Below are positions 35,179 to 44,319 of a DNA stretch of 64,000 nt, piece after piece. Origin of the DNA: an uncultured Bacteroidia bacterium. Its GTDB lineage: Bacteria; Bacteroidota; Bacteroidia; NS11-12g; UBA9320. Within the stretch, counting starts at the first letter, position 1. Every line of letters begins with the position of its first letter. The notes beneath the pieces are model-generated. The model saw nothing but the letters and a program-made list of their open reading frames with translations, ran no database searches and had not been told where the DNA came from. Both the position numbers and the translations under genes were made by a program. The stretch spans positions 62,001-126,000 of the forward strand of contig CAJQIC010000009.1 of the NCBI GenBank assembly GCA_905478335.1, written 5' to 3'.

Positions 35179-35182
35179 AATT

Positions 35183-35190
35183 CAAAAGTA
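35183..35190 (-). promoter_or_regulatory. -7 box TACTTTTG of the pcrA/uvrD gene
   Basis: Perfect TAnnTTTG element 4 nt from ATG 35178 (spacer AATT). Predicts a leaderless mRNA. Confidence 0.55.
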
Positions 35191-35281
35191 TGTTCACTTA
35201 AAACCCGTTCTTGTGAAATTTGACCATTCTTATCAACAATATCCCCAAAAGTTTTACAAATTTGTGCCAACAAGAAAAACA

Positions 35282-35824
35282 TTGGAATTTACATCAATAA
35301 ACATCGAAGGACCTAAAGTAATAACACCCAAAGTATTTGGTGACAGCAGGGGTTATTTTTTTGAAAGTTATAACGACGGCGACTTCAAATCTGCAGGTCT
35401 TGATTTGGATTTTGTACAGGATAATCAATCTATGTCACACAAAGGTGTGCTACGCGGTTTACATTTTCAAAAACCACCCTTCGACCAAGGAAAGCTTGTG
35501 CGCGTCATTGCTGGTGCCGTGCAAGACGTTATTGTGGACATAAGAAAAGACAGCCCAACCTATGGCAGCGCCTTTGACATAGAACTCAGCGGTGAGAACA
35601 ATTTGATGTTCTGGATTCCACCAGGTTTCGCTCATGGCTTTTGCACGCTTCAAGACAATACCATTTTTTCTTACAAGTGCACCAACTTGTACCACCCTTC
35701 CAGCGAAGACGGCATCCCTTACAACGACCCATCATTAAACATTTCTTGGGCCCTTGACGAGGTTCAACTGTCGGATAAAGATTTATTATTCAAACCTTTT
35801 AAGGAATTTACATCTCCGTTTTAA
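35282..35824 (+). CDS. rfbC: dTDP-4-dehydrorhamnose 3,5-epimerase
   Basis: A 180-residue cupin epimerase of dTDP-rhamnose synthesis, which precedes the final reduction. Motifs are VFGDSRGYFFESYN, RGLHFQ (catalytic His), WIPPGFAHGFCTLQD, and YNDPSLNISW. The frame is open back to GTG 35213, but those 23 extra residues do not look like the family. The sequence from TTG 35282 (LEFTSINIEG) matches the usual N-terminus, and the bases before it are A-rich, as usual for Bacteroidota starts. I therefore call TTG as the start; it needs experimental proof. Its TAA overlaps the next ATG as TAATG. Confidence 0.85.
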   Translation: MEFTSINIEGPKVITPKVFGDSRGYFFESYNDGDFKSAGLDLDFVQDNQSMSHKGVLRGLHFQKPPFDQGKLVRVIAGAVQDVIVDIRKDSPTYGSAFDIELSGENNLMFWIPPGFAHGFCTLQDNTIFSYKCTNLYHPSSEDGIPYNDPSLNISWALDEVQLSDKDLLFKPFKEFTSPF

Positions 35825-36786
35825 TGGCACATTTAGATAAAAAAGTTGAGGATCTAGTCCACAAGTTGGAAGAAAAATACAAAAGCATGGGTCAAGACCT
35901 TGCTTCTTATTTAGAGGGTCGACTGTACGAAAACTATGTGCCATACTGGGACTATGTGCATCTCGACACGTTGCTCACACTACAAAAACCCAAAACGGAT
36001 ATTCCTGATGAGCAGATCTTCATCATGTATCATCAAGTAACAGAATTATACTTCAAGATGATCTTACATGAGATTGAACAGGTGGCAAACGAACCTGTCG
36101 TTTCTAAAGAATATCTCATTGAAAAACTAAAACGCATCAACCGTTACTTTATCATTTTAACTGACTCCTTCACTGTTATGAGTGAGGGAATGGAACAACA
36201 ACAATTCCTTGAATTTAGAATGGCTCTTTTGCCAGCTTCTGGGTTTCAGTCAGCACAGTATCGTATGGTTGAAATTGCATCAACAGACTTTGTACACTTA
36301 GTCGGAAAAGATTTCAGAAGCAAATTTGACAGAAACTCCGACATTGAAGAGATGTACAAATACATCTATTGGCAAGCCGGAGCTACCGTTTTGTCGACAG
36401 GCGAAAAAACGCTTACGCTCATGCAGTTTGAGAAGAAATACAACGACCAATTAATTCAAATGGCTGTTGATTACAAAAACACAAACTTGTGGGCTAGATT
36501 CAAGCAACTGCCTAAAGAAGATCAGAAAGACGAAAACCTTATCTCTGCCTTGCGTGACTTGGATTTAAACGTAAACGTGAATTGGCCTTTGGCGCATTAC
36601 AAAACCGCTGTGGCTTATTTACAACGCAACCCTACTGATATTGCGGCAACTGGAGGTACTAATTGGCAAAAATATCTTCCACCAAGGTTTCAGAAACGCA
36701 TATTTTTTCCAGAATTGTGGTCAGAAAATGAAGTCAGTGAATGGGGTAAAACGTGGGTGAGACAGCATGTGTCCAACGTAAAATAA
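35824..36786 (+). CDS. kynA: tryptophan 2,3-dioxygenase
   Basis: A 320-residue heme dioxygenase that opens the indole ring of L-tryptophan to give N-formylkynurenine, the first step of the kynurenine pathway. It shows the family blocks YVPYWDYVHLDTLLTLQ, IMYHQVTELYFKMILHEI (cited as YHQVTELYFKMILHEI), SEGMEQQQFLEFRMALLPA (cited as MEQQQFLEFRMALLPA) and SGFQSAQYRMVE. The proximal heme His is in NWPLAHYKTAV. The length is a little long but normal. It is translationally coupled to rfbC (TAATG), an odd partnership, because rhamnose synthesis and Trp breakdown are not directly linked. Its stop abuts the end of the next, convergent gene. Confidence 0.96.
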   Translation: MAHLDKKVEDLVHKLEEKYKSMGQDLASYLEGRLYENYVPYWDYVHLDTLLTLQKPKTDIPDEQIFIMYHQVTELYFKMILHEIEQVANEPVVSKEYLIEKLKRINRYFIILTDSFTVMSEGMEQQQFLEFRMALLPASGFQSAQYRMVEIASTDFVHLVGKDFRSKFDRNSDIEEMYKYIYWQAGATVLSTGEKTLTLMQFEKKYNDQLIQMAVDYKNTNLWARFKQLPKEDQKDENLISALRDLDLNVNVNWPLAHYKTAVAYLQRNPTDIAATGGTNWQKYLPPRFQKRIFFPELWSENEVSEWGKTWVRQHVSNVK

Positions 36787-37458
36787 CTACTCTTCTCCTG
36801 TTATCTTTTTGTCTTTCTTCTTGAAGTCACCACGCTTCCACGCTTCAAAAAATTGCGCCCAAGCCAAAGGATTTAACAAATTATTTGGCGCTATTTGCCC
36901 TGCTGAATAGTAGGCTCGTGCTTGTTGCTGCAAGTGGAACTTCCCTGCTTCACTCCCATCTGCTTGAAGGGTTTCGCTTTCTTCCTTTAAACGTTCGCGT
37001 TCGAGGTTTTTACGCGCTCTTTCCATGTCGTCATCTGGGATGTTTGCCTTTACAAAGTAATAATCAAACATGTCGCGTTTGGGCAGTGGCGTAATTACAG
37101 AAACATCTAAATACACCGTATCCGCCGTCATTAGTTTAACCATTGAGTACTTCTGACTCTTCAAGGTGTCTGGAATGATGTAATACGACTCTTTAAACCC
37201 GATACAAGCAAAGTCAATGGTGTCGCCTTTATGCGCAACGAAATTAAAATAACCATTGTAATCACTATAACTCCCCATCTTTGTTCTTCGCGTCACAACA
37301 CTTACGTAAGGAATACCAATTAAACTATCCGATGTCATAACCACACCAGAAAATTGAACTAAGGCATTATCTGTTACTGTACTATCTTCACTCTGCGCTT
37401 TAGCAGAATAAAACCCTGCTAACAAGAAGGTTAAACAATATATGATGTACTTTTTCAA
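36787..37458 (-). CDS. carboxypeptidase-regulatory-like domain protein
   Basis: A 223-residue secreted protein. It has a signal peptide (ending AKAQ), then a CarboxypepD_reg-like beta domain (about 35-115; VVMTSDSLIGIPYVSVVTR, YSDYNGYFNFVAHKGDTIDF, cited as SDYNGYFNFVAHKGDTIDF). Such a domain is common as the plug-proximal front of TonB-linked receptors, but here it is followed only by a charged helical tail and no barrel. The start is TTG 37458: a stop lies just upstream, and the signal peptide follows it directly. Function unknown; it may be a small envelope adaptor. It lies 27 bp downstream of the chrA gene, probably in one transcript with it. Confidence 0.75.
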   Translation of the reverse strand: MKKYIIYCLTFLLAGFYSAKAQSEDSTVTDNALVQFSGVVMTSDSLIGIPYVSVVTRRTKMGSYSDYNGYFNFVAHKGDTIDFACIGFKESYYIIPDTLKSQKYSMVKLMTADTVYLDVSVITPLPKRDMFDYYFVKANIPDDDMERARKNLERERLKEESETLQADGSEAGKFHLQQQARAYYSAGQIAPNNLLNPLAWAQFFEAWKRGDFKKKDKKITGEE

Positions 37459-37485
37459 AGATGTTTTTTAGTTATACGTACAAGT

Positions 37486-38775
37486 TTACAAAAGGATACC
37501 TGCTAAAATAGCAAGAACCACCCAAACAGGGGTTGGAATTTTAAACTTCGTAAGCATAAGTGACAATACAATAACCAAACCAATATCGAAATAGTTCACA
37601 AAACTTTCTTGTTGCAGATTCGTATAATGAAAACTATTGGGCACTATCCAGTTAAAAGCCACAGGTAAAAACAGCAAATATCCGGCTGCCAAAACCAACC
37701 CAGCTGATACGGCAATGACTCCATCCAAAGAACGACGTATTATTTTAAGATTTTTAATACTATCCCACATTGGATAGACAAAAAATATCATCAATGTTCC
37801 TGGTAAGAATATGCCTATTGTCCCAACTACACAACCAAGAATTTGATTTGTAAATCCCCCATCTCGCATAATTAAACCACCACAATACGTGGCAACTGTG
37901 AATATTGGCCCAGGTACAGCTTGATTTAATCCGATACCTGTAAGAAATTCATCTGGCTTTATCCAAGACTGAAATTGAACAAATTGATCAAACATCATCG
38001 GAACCAAAACATTCCCTCCACCAAACACCAAGGAACCAAAGCGATACATGTTTTCAAAAACCACAAAAAACTGATTCTCAGTAACTTTACCCGCAACGGC
38101 TACCAATATAAAAATCGCTGCAAATACAATAAGATAGGTCCATTTGGTCACGATCTTTGGTTTGTTTGAAGCATCTTGCACCGCAGTTTGATGCTCTTTT
38201 TTATTCAGGAAATAACTGACAACGCCGCCACCAACAATCAGCACAGGAAACATCCAAGGCGTTTTCACATATTGCTCCAGAGGATGTCTGAGCAAGGCGA
38301 CAATTATAAAAGCTGCAAGCATAAGGATCAGCCGCAAACTCCCTTTGGTTACCTTTTTCGCCATCCCAATACCTGCTGTGACAACGAACGCTACCGCTAA
38401 TGGTTGAATGAAACGAAATACTTTATTGGTCACTTCCATATCCAACCACACGAATAGAAACGAACACATGGTCATAAGGACAAATGCTGGCAGCACCCAA
38501 ATCATTAAGGTTAAAAACGCAAGTACTGGGCCCCCAAACTTATAACCCATCGAGGTTATCGTTTGCGTGCTGCTTGGCCCTGGCAACATTTGAGCTAAAG
38601 AGTACAATTCCAACAGTTCCTGATCGGTCAAATACCTTTTTCGCTCCACCATTCTTTTCTGAAACAGCGCAATATGCATAGATGGTCCGCCAAATGCCGA
38701 CAAAGCAATCACCATCACATCTTTAAGAAATATGATGCGTTTTATTTTTTTTACTTTTGCCCCGCTTGAAGCCAT
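37486..38775 (-). CDS. chrA: chromate transporter, CHR family
   Basis: A 429-residue full-length CHR transporter with two homologous halves. The first half has FGGPSMHIALFQKRMV, then AQMLPGPSSTQTIT. The second has FGGGNVLVPMMFDQFV, then QAVPGPIFTVATYCGG. There are about ten or eleven membrane helices. The two halves have opposite topology in this family. It exports chromate or related oxyanions; the natural substrate in non-polluted settings may be another anion. No regulator such as ChrB lies nearby. A rightward -7 box for the next gene lies inside its 5' end. Confidence 0.9.
   Translation of the reverse strand: MASSGAKVKKIKRIIFLKDVMVIALSAFGGPSMHIALFQKRMVERKRYLTDQELLELYSLAQMLPGPSSTQTITSMGYKFGGPVLAFLTLMIWVLPAFVLMTMCSFLFVWLDMEVTNKVFRFIQPLAVAFVVTAGIGMAKKVTKGSLRLILMLAAFIIVALLRHPLEQYVKTPWMFPVLIVGGGVVSYFLNKKEHQTAVQDASNKPKIVTKWTYLIVFAAIFILVAVAGKVTENQFFVVFENMYRFGSLVFGGGNVLVPMMFDQFVQFQSWIKPDEFLTGIGLNQAVPGPIFTVATYCGGLIMRDGGFTNQILGCVVGTIGIFLPGTLMIFFVYPMWDSIKNLKIIRRSLDGVIAVSAGLVLAAGYLLFLPVAFNWIVPNSFHYTNLQQESFVNYFDIGLVIVLSLMLTKFKIPTPVWVVLAILAGILL
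38752..38759 (+). promoter_or_regulatory. -7 box TACTTTTG, rightward, inside the chrA 5' end
   Basis: Perfect TAnnTTTG element, 49 bp before ATG 38809. If used, transcription of the lipoprotein gene starts inside the first codons of chrA on the other strand. Confidence 0.4.
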
Positions 38776-38808
38776 AGATTTGAAAAGCGATAAATCTAAG
38801 ACAAAAAT

Positions 38809-39420
38809 ATGACGAAGTCAAAAAAAGAACTTGTTTTAACCTTCTCCATCATCACCCTCTTTTTTACGTCTATTTTCCAAACTGGTTGCAATTCAGTGAG
38901 TGAAAAATACAGCACACGACTGGACACCTTGGATATGAAATTGCAATTAAATGCAGAACTTTTAAGTATAGATTTTACAACGATTGAAAATAGAGAAAAG
39001 ACGATTATAAAACAGTTGCGCTACATGCGTAAGTATTACAACAAAACTTACACACAAGAATTGGGCAACAACTTAACCAAGTACAAAGGGATAAGAAAAA
39101 CCTACTCTAATTTCATAAAGAATTATCCGGTTGTTTTTAATGAAATGAAGGCGTTAGAAAAACAGGCCGCCGATCTCAGAGAATCTGTAAGTAATAATGA
39201 TTTAGATAAGAGTACATTTAAGCAGTATTACCAAACAGAATTGACCGACATCAACAACAATCTTGCATTTTCAGAACGCATTAACAAATCTATTCATGCA
39301 TTAGAGCCTGAATACCAAAGAATTAGTAATAGCGTTAGCAACGTGCTCAAAGAACTTGCCCAATCTAACCTCGAATTTAGTCAAGAATTGAAACGGGATT
39401 CTATCCAAAATATGAAGTAA
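38809..39420 (+). CDS. lipoprotein with helical coiled-coil body
   Basis: A 203-residue lipoprotein (signal ends FQTGCNSVSEK, lipidated Cys about residue 27). The mature chain is almost all helix, rich in Lys, Glu, Asn and Gln, with heptad-like runs (IENREKTIIKQLRYMRKYY, FNEMKALEKQAADLRESV). I do not recognise a family. A helical-bundle or trimeric coiled-coil envelope protein is likely. The residues after the Cys (NSVSE) do not form a strong acidic export signal, so a periplasmic-face location is more likely than the surface. The gene stands alone, divergent from chrA. Confidence 0.65.
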   Translation: MTKSKKELVLTFSIITLFFTSIFQTGCNSVSEKYSTRLDTLDMKLQLNAELLSIDFTTIENREKTIIKQLRYMRKYYNKTYTQELGNNLTKYKGIRKTYSNFIKNYPVVFNEMKALEKQAADLRESVSNNDLDKSTFKQYYQTELTDINNNLAFSERINKSIHALEPEYQRISNSVSNVLKELAQSNLEFSQELKRDSIQNMK

Positions 39421-39473
39421 ACCGAGGCGATATCATAGGCCTACAAAAGGGCAAAAATTCCTTAAATAACCAT

Positions 39474-39481
39474 TATTTTTG
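39474..39481 (+). promoter_or_regulatory. -7 box TATTTTTG of gcvP
   Basis: Perfect TAnnTTTG element 23 nt before ATG 39505. Confidence 0.5.
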
Positions 39482-39504
39482 CCGCACATTTTAAACACCC
39501 CAAC

Positions 39505-42390
39505 ATGCAACTAAACGTAAATCAAATCGATTTCTTTCAAGACCGTCACAATGGTCTTTCAAAGGCAGATCAAGAAGCAATGCTTGATGTAATTGGCGTA
39601 AAAAGTCTAGATGAACTGGTTGAACGTACAATTCCTGAAGACATTAGATTGAACAGAGCACTTAAGGTCTCTAAAGCACAGAGCGAACAAGTTTTTTTGG
39701 CTGAGCTTAAAAAGAAAGCTGAGAAGAACAAGTTGTATAAGAATTACATTGGAATGGGTTACTACAACACGCACACTCCAGCAGTAATTTTAAGAAATAT
39801 AATGGAAAATCCAGGGTGGTACACACAGTATACACCTTATCAAGCGGAAATCGCCCAAGGCAGACTTGAAGCGTTGCTAAATTTCCAAACAATGGTAATG
39901 GATTTAACAGGCATGGAATTGGCCAATGCTTCTTTACTAGATGAAGGAACAGCTGCCGCAGAAACTATGACCATGTTCCACAATATTTGCAAACGTAAAG
40001 AAGCGAACAAGTTTTTTGTTGACAACAATATCTTCCCTCAATCGATTGATATTATCAAGACGCGCGCAACACCGGTTGGAATTGAATTGGTATTTGGGGA
40101 CTTTACACAGGTTGAGTTAGACGAATCATTTTTCGGGGCCTTGGTTCAATATCCAGACTCGAATGGGGAGATTCGAAATTATAAAGACTTTACCGCCAAA
40201 GCGCATGACGCTGGCGTATTGGTTGGTGCGGTTGCTGATTTGATGGCGTTAACATTGCTAGAATCTCCAGGAGAATGGGGTGCTGACGCAGTTATGGGTA
40301 ACACCCAAAGATTTGGTGTACCTCTTGGTTTTGGAGGACCACATGCGGCGTACTTCGCAACAAAAGAAGCATACAAAAGACAAATTCCTGGGCGAATTAT
40401 CGGTGTAAGTAAAGATGCTACAGGCAAAAGAGCGCTGCGTATGGCGCTTCAAACTCGCGAACAACATATCAAAAGAGATAAAGCGACTTCAAACATTTGT
40501 ACAGCGCAGGTATTGCTTGCCATTATGGCGGGCATGTATGGTGTATATCATGGACCAGATGGATTAAAGCGTATTGCTGGCAAAATTCATGGCTTGACCA
40601 AAGTGTTAGATGAAGCACTTAACAAACTTGGATATACTCAGAGCAACAAACATTATTTTGATACACTGCGTGTTGATGGACTATCGGCCGAGCAAATTAG
40701 TTCAATACTAAAAACGGCTGAAGACAATCAGATCAACTTGCGAAACGGTGTTGACTTTATTGGGGTTTCGATTGACGAAACGACCGAAATTGAAGACATT
40801 CAAGTCATTGCAAACGTATTTGCGGCTATCAATGGACAATCAATAGATGTAGAAGATCTATCTGAAGGGTTAACCATAGACTGGGACAAACAGTTTGTGC
40901 GAAAAACAGATTTCATGACCCATGAAGTGTTTAGCAGCTATCATATCGAGCATGAAATGCTTAGATACATCAAAAGACTTGAAAACAAAGACCTTTCGCT
41001 AACCCACTCCATGATTTCGTTGGGCAGTTGTACGATGAAACTGAATGCAACTACGGAAATGATTCCGGTTACATGGCCAGAATTCAATTCCATTCACCCG
41101 TTTGTGCCTAAGAACCAAGTAGAAGGTTACCACGAAATCATCGAAGAGCTAACTGCTGACCTTTCTGAAATCACTGGTTTTGCAGACATGAGCATGCAAC
41201 CTAACTCTGGTGCACAAGGAGAATATGCTGGCTTAATGGTTATTCGAGCGTACTTTGAAGATCGTGGGGAATCACATAGAAACATCGCGTTAATTCCTGC
41301 AAGTGCTCACGGAACAAACCCGGCAAGTGCGGTAATGGCTGGCATGAAAGTCGTTGTAGTAAAAACATTAGAAAACGGGTACATCGACGTAGACGACCTT
41401 AAAGAAAAAGCTGATTTGCACGCTGATGACTTAGCGTGTTTAATGGTAACATATCCGTCTACCAACGGCGTTTATGAGGAAACCATTAGAGAAATTACGT
41501 CTATCATACATAATCACGGTGGTCAGGTATATATGGACGGAGCCAATATGAATGCGCAAGTGGGACTAACTAACCCTGGCTTGATTGGCGCCGACGTTTG
41601 CCACTTAAACTTACATAAAACATTCTGCATACCACACGGTGGTGGTGGACCTGGCATGGGACCAATTGGTGTTGCGGCGCATTTGGTGCCCTTTTTACCT
41701 GGACATACCATTGTTCCTACTGGCGGAAAAAATGCAATGTCAGCGATATCGGCAGCGCCATTTGGCAGTGCAAGTATCTTACTGATATCTTATGCATACA
41801 TCAAAATGATGGGTGCAAAAGGACTTGTTGAGGCAACCAAAATTGCTATACTTAATGCCAACTACATTAAGGCTAAACTAGATGGCCCTTACCAATTGCT
41901 TTATACTGGTAAAAACGGAACCGTTGCTCATGAAATGATTGTTGACACCCGTGTACTAAAAGCAGATTCTGGTGTACAAGTGGAAGACATCGCCAAGCGA
42001 TTGATGGACTATGGTTATCACGCACCTACCGTTTCTTTCCCTATTGCTGGAACGCTTATGGTAGAGCCGACGGAGTCTGAAAGCAAAGAAGAATTGGACA
42101 GATTCTGTGACGCCTTGTTATCAATTAGAGAAGAAATAAAAGCAATAGCCGACGGTGTTTATTCTAAAGAAGACAATTTACTGGTTAATGCGCCACATAC
42201 AGCTGCAAGGGTAATGTCGTCTATCTGGGACCACAAATACACACGAGAAATGGCCGCATATCCAAGACCTTGGGTTATGGATCGCAAGTTTTGGCCAAGT
42301 GTATCACGTGTTGACAACACATACGGTGATCGAAATTTAGTTTGTGCTTGCTTACCTCTTTCAGAGTATGAAGAGGCAGCTGAAGCATAA
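39505..42390 (+). CDS. gcvP: glycine decarboxylase (P-protein of the glycine cleavage system)
   Basis: A 961-residue P-protein made of two homologous PLP-fold halves, the single-chain form. It decarboxylates glycine and passes the aminomethyl group to the lipoyl H-protein. Seen: [19 protein letters not shown] (cited as [17 protein letters not shown]), [18 protein letters not shown] (written [16 protein letters not shown] in the sequence), and the PLP-lysine block [19 protein letters not shown] (Lys about 710). The gcvT and gcvH partners are not in the window. It has its own promoter box and a terminator 22 bp past its stop. Confidence 0.97.
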   Translation: MQLNVNQIDFFQDRHNGLSKADQEAMLDVIGVKSLDELVERTIPEDIRLNRALKVSKAQSEQVFLAELKKKAEKNKLYKNYIGMGYYNTHTPAVILRNIMENPGWYTQYTPYQAEIAQGRLEALLNFQTMVMDLTGMELANASLLDEGTAAAETMTMFHNICKRKEANKFFVDNNIFPQSIDIIKTRATPVGIELVFGDFTQVELDESFFGALVQYPDSNGEIRNYKDFTAKAHDAGVLVGAVADLMALTLLESPGEWGADAVMGNTQRFGVPLGFGGPHAAYFATKEAYKRQIPGRIIGVSKDATGKRALRMALQTREQHIKRDKATSNICTAQVLLAIMAGMYGVYHGPDGLKRIAGKIHGLTKVLDEALNKLGYTQSNKHYFDTLRVDGLSAEQISSILKTAEDNQINLRNGVDFIGVSIDETTEIEDIQVIANVFAAINGQSIDVEDLSEGLTIDWDKQFVRKTDFMTHEVFSSYHIEHEMLRYIKRLENKDLSLTHSMISLGSCTMKLNATTEMIPVTWPEFNSIHPFVPKNQVEGYHEIIEELTADLSEITGFADMSMQPNSGAQGEYAGLMVIRAYFEDRGESHRNIALIPASAHGTNPASAVMAGMKVVVVKTLENGYIDVDDLKEKADLHADDLACLMVTYPSTNGVYEETIREITSIIHNHGGQVYMDGANMNAQVGLTNPGLIGADVCHLNLHKTFCIPHGGGGPGMGPIGVAAHLVPFLPGHTIVPTGGKNAMSAISAAPFGSASILLISYAYIKMMGAKGLVEATKIAILNANYIKAKLDGPYQLLYTGKNGTVAHEMIVDTRVLKADSGVQVEDIAKRLMDYGYHAPTVSFPIAGTLMVEPTESESKEELDRFCDALLSIREEIKAIADGVYSKEDNLLVNAPHTAARVMSSIWDHKYTREMAAYPRPWVMDRKFWPSVSRVDNTYGDRNLVCACLPLSEYEEAAEA

Positions 42391-42411
42391 TTACATTTGC
42401 TAAAAATTATC

Positions 42412-42442
42412 AAGCCTGATTATTTTTCAATCAGGCTTTTTT
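42412..42442 (+). terminator. Rho-independent terminator of gcvP
   Basis: Stem AAGCCTGATT / AATCAGGCTT (10 bp, no mismatch), 7-nt loop, then T-tract TTTT. Position 22 bp after the gcvP stop. Confidence 0.93.
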
Positions 42443-42475
42443 ATGCCTGATACCGTATTACACATTCCAAAGTAA

Positions 42476-42483
42476 TAGGTTTG
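42476..42483 (+). promoter_or_regulatory. -7 box TAGGTTTG upstream of the 42500 gene
   Basis: Perfect TAnnTTTG element, 16 nt before ATG 42500, directly after the gcvP terminator. Confidence 0.5.
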
Positions 42484-42499
42484 TACACCAATCATCTAA

Positions 42500-42973
42500 A
42501 TGAAGGCCGCGTCGTTAAAACAAATAAAAGATGAACTAAAACATCTTTCTGAAGGACAGTTGACTGATCTTGTGCTTCAGTTATCCCGTTTCAAAAAAGA
42601 AAATAAGGAGTTGCTCACCTACCTATTATTTAATGCCAATAATGAATCTGGATACATCGCTGCTGTTAAAGAAGGCATTGTTGAGGGTCTGGCCGACATA
42701 AACACCCAGACGTATTACTGGATGAAAAAAACCATCCGGAAGGTGTTGAGAAACACAAAAAAGTACATTCGGTATTCTAAAAAGAAAGAAACTGAGATTG
42801 AGCTCTTACTGTTTTTCTGTCAAAAACTTTTGGAATTAGATCCTTCAATAAAACACAACACAACACTTTGGAATTTGTATAATCGGCAACTCGCATTAAT
42901 CCGTAAATCCATGTCGAGCATTCATGAGGATTTACAATATGATTTCCAAAAGGAATTGGATCAATTACCTTAA
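42500..42973 (+). CDS. hypothetical protein, weakly DUF6155-like
   Basis: A 157-residue soluble, lysine-rich helical protein. The opening (KQIKDELKHLSEGQLTDLVLQL) is of the kind seen at the start of DUF6155 proteins, but the similarity is too weak to name it with confidence. The middle has an aromatic and basic cluster (YYWMKKTIRKVLRNTKKYIR). No catalytic motif, signal or membrane segment. It shares a TTAA double stop with the convergent MauE-thioredoxin gene. Confidence 0.65.
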   Translation: MKAASLKQIKDELKHLSEGQLTDLVLQLSRFKKENKELLTYLLFNANNESGYIAAVKEGIVEGLADINTQTYYWMKKTIRKVLRNTKKYIRYSKKKETEIELLLFFCQKLLELDPSIKHNTTLWNLYNRQLALIRKSMSSIHEDLQYDFQKELDQLP

Positions 42974-44154
42974 TCCCACGGATTTTTTTCAAACTCATCG
43001 AAAGAGTCATCTTTCTTCTTCAGGTTTAGCCCGTCTTCCGCATTTTGAACGTTGTCTTCTATGCTAAAGTGTGTCTTAAACGCATCGAGGTTATAGGAAT
43101 CAATGTTCCAATCTTGGACAATTTTACCTTCTTGAAAAACGAGAATCCGAGGAAACCCTTTGCCTTCTAGCAATCGGTTAAATTTGGTATAGTCTTCTGT
43201 GCGTACATACGGGTGTCGACAATTCCCAGCTTGATTAAAAAAGTATTGTTGCTCAAGCGCCTTTCCGTAGTTGACAAGATACATTTTAGGCAATGTTGCG
43301 CGCGCACTTAGTTCACACAGTTCCCGGTAAGAGTCTTGGCAATGCCCACAGGTCATGCTAAACAAGCAAACCATCACAGTACCCTTAGTTAAGTTCATTT
43401 CGCTCCCGTCCGACATTTCACCCATTTGCTCAAGTCTTTCCAGAATGGGCAATTTCTTCGGTGCATTTGGAATGACCTTTTCGGGCTCATTGACTTTTGT
43501 TTCGTCCACCTTAGCACTGGAATCTATAATTACGCCTGAATCGATTATTGAAGAATCCGAGACCTTAGTAAGCAAACTGTCTTGACTTACTATCACTTGA
43601 GGTTCAAGGGGTGTTACTTCGGAAGATTGATATTTTTTCACACCCATCAATAAAGTGAGTAAGGTCACCAACCCAATAACTACTGGCGAACTCCATACAG
43701 CTATTTTATCGTCTGCTTTTAGTTTAACATATACAAAAGCTGTTGCGACCATAGCAACAACATTTTTCACAATGCTTTCAAGGTTATTCATCGGAAGCAC
43801 ATCTCCAAAGCAACCACAGTTGCCTTCGATAAAACCTTTATCGCTCGTTATGCCTTCGTAAAACAGATGAACCGTAAACAATAATAATGTCCCAAAAAGT
43901 GCGGGCAGTGTGAACTTTTTCATCCATTTGTCTATTAAAATGGCAACACCAAGCGTAAGTTCAATCGCTATTAATACACGACTAAGTATTTGCGTGTAAA
44001 ACATTCCAGTGGGGTTGTCATAATAGGTTAGTCCAAGAAACAACTCTGCCACCATGCCATCAAAAAATGGCATAGACAATAATTTACTTATCCCAGAGAA
44101 TAAGAACATAACTGCTAGAAATACCCTACTTATTCGAACTAAATTCTGTTGCAT
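42970..44154 (-). CDS. MauE/DoxX-type membrane protein fused to a thioredoxin domain
   Basis: A 394-residue fusion. Residues 1-180 are a four-helix MauE/DoxX-like membrane domain with a GNCGCFGD Cys pair (about residue 113), the usual redox pair of MauE. A proline- and charge-rich linker of ~60 residues is followed by a thioredoxin-like domain (about 250-355) with SMTCGHCQDSYREL (CGHC redox motif), cis-Pro region GFPRILVF, and an acidic C-terminal tail. It probably moves electrons between a membrane quinone or cytoplasmic donor and periplasmic thiols, or helps to mature disulfides; this is inference from the parts. Operon partners are not evident. Confidence 0.85.
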   Translation of the reverse strand: MQQNLVRISRVFLAVMFLFSGISKLLSMPFFDGMVAELFLGLTYYDNPTGMFYTQILSRVLIAIELTLGVAILIDKWMKKFTLPALFGTLLLFTVHLFYEGITSDKGFIEGNCGCFGDVLPMNNLESIVKNVVAMVATAFVYVKLKADDKIAVWSSPVVIGLVTLLTLLMGVKKYQSSEVTPLEPQVIVSQDSLLTKVSDSSIIDSGVIIDSSAKVDETKVNEPEKVIPNAPKKLPILERLEQMGEMSDGSEMNLTKGTVMVCLFSMTCGHCQDSYRELCELSARATLPKMYLVNYGKALEQQYFFNQAGNCRHPYVRTEDYTKFNRLLEGKGFPRILVFQEGKIVQDWNIDSYNLDAFKTHFSIEDNVQNAEDGLNLKKKDDSFDEFEKNPWD

Positions 44155-44319
44155 TTTTTATCAATGAATGTCCATAATCCTACAACAAATACCGTACCCC
44201 AAAGTTTGGTAAACGGGCTGGTTGAGAATTGCACCCAATATGCCTAATTCTAGAGCCTATAAACATCTTCTCAAACAACCATTGTGATTTGCCTTGACAA
44301 GACAATAGATCCCACAAGA

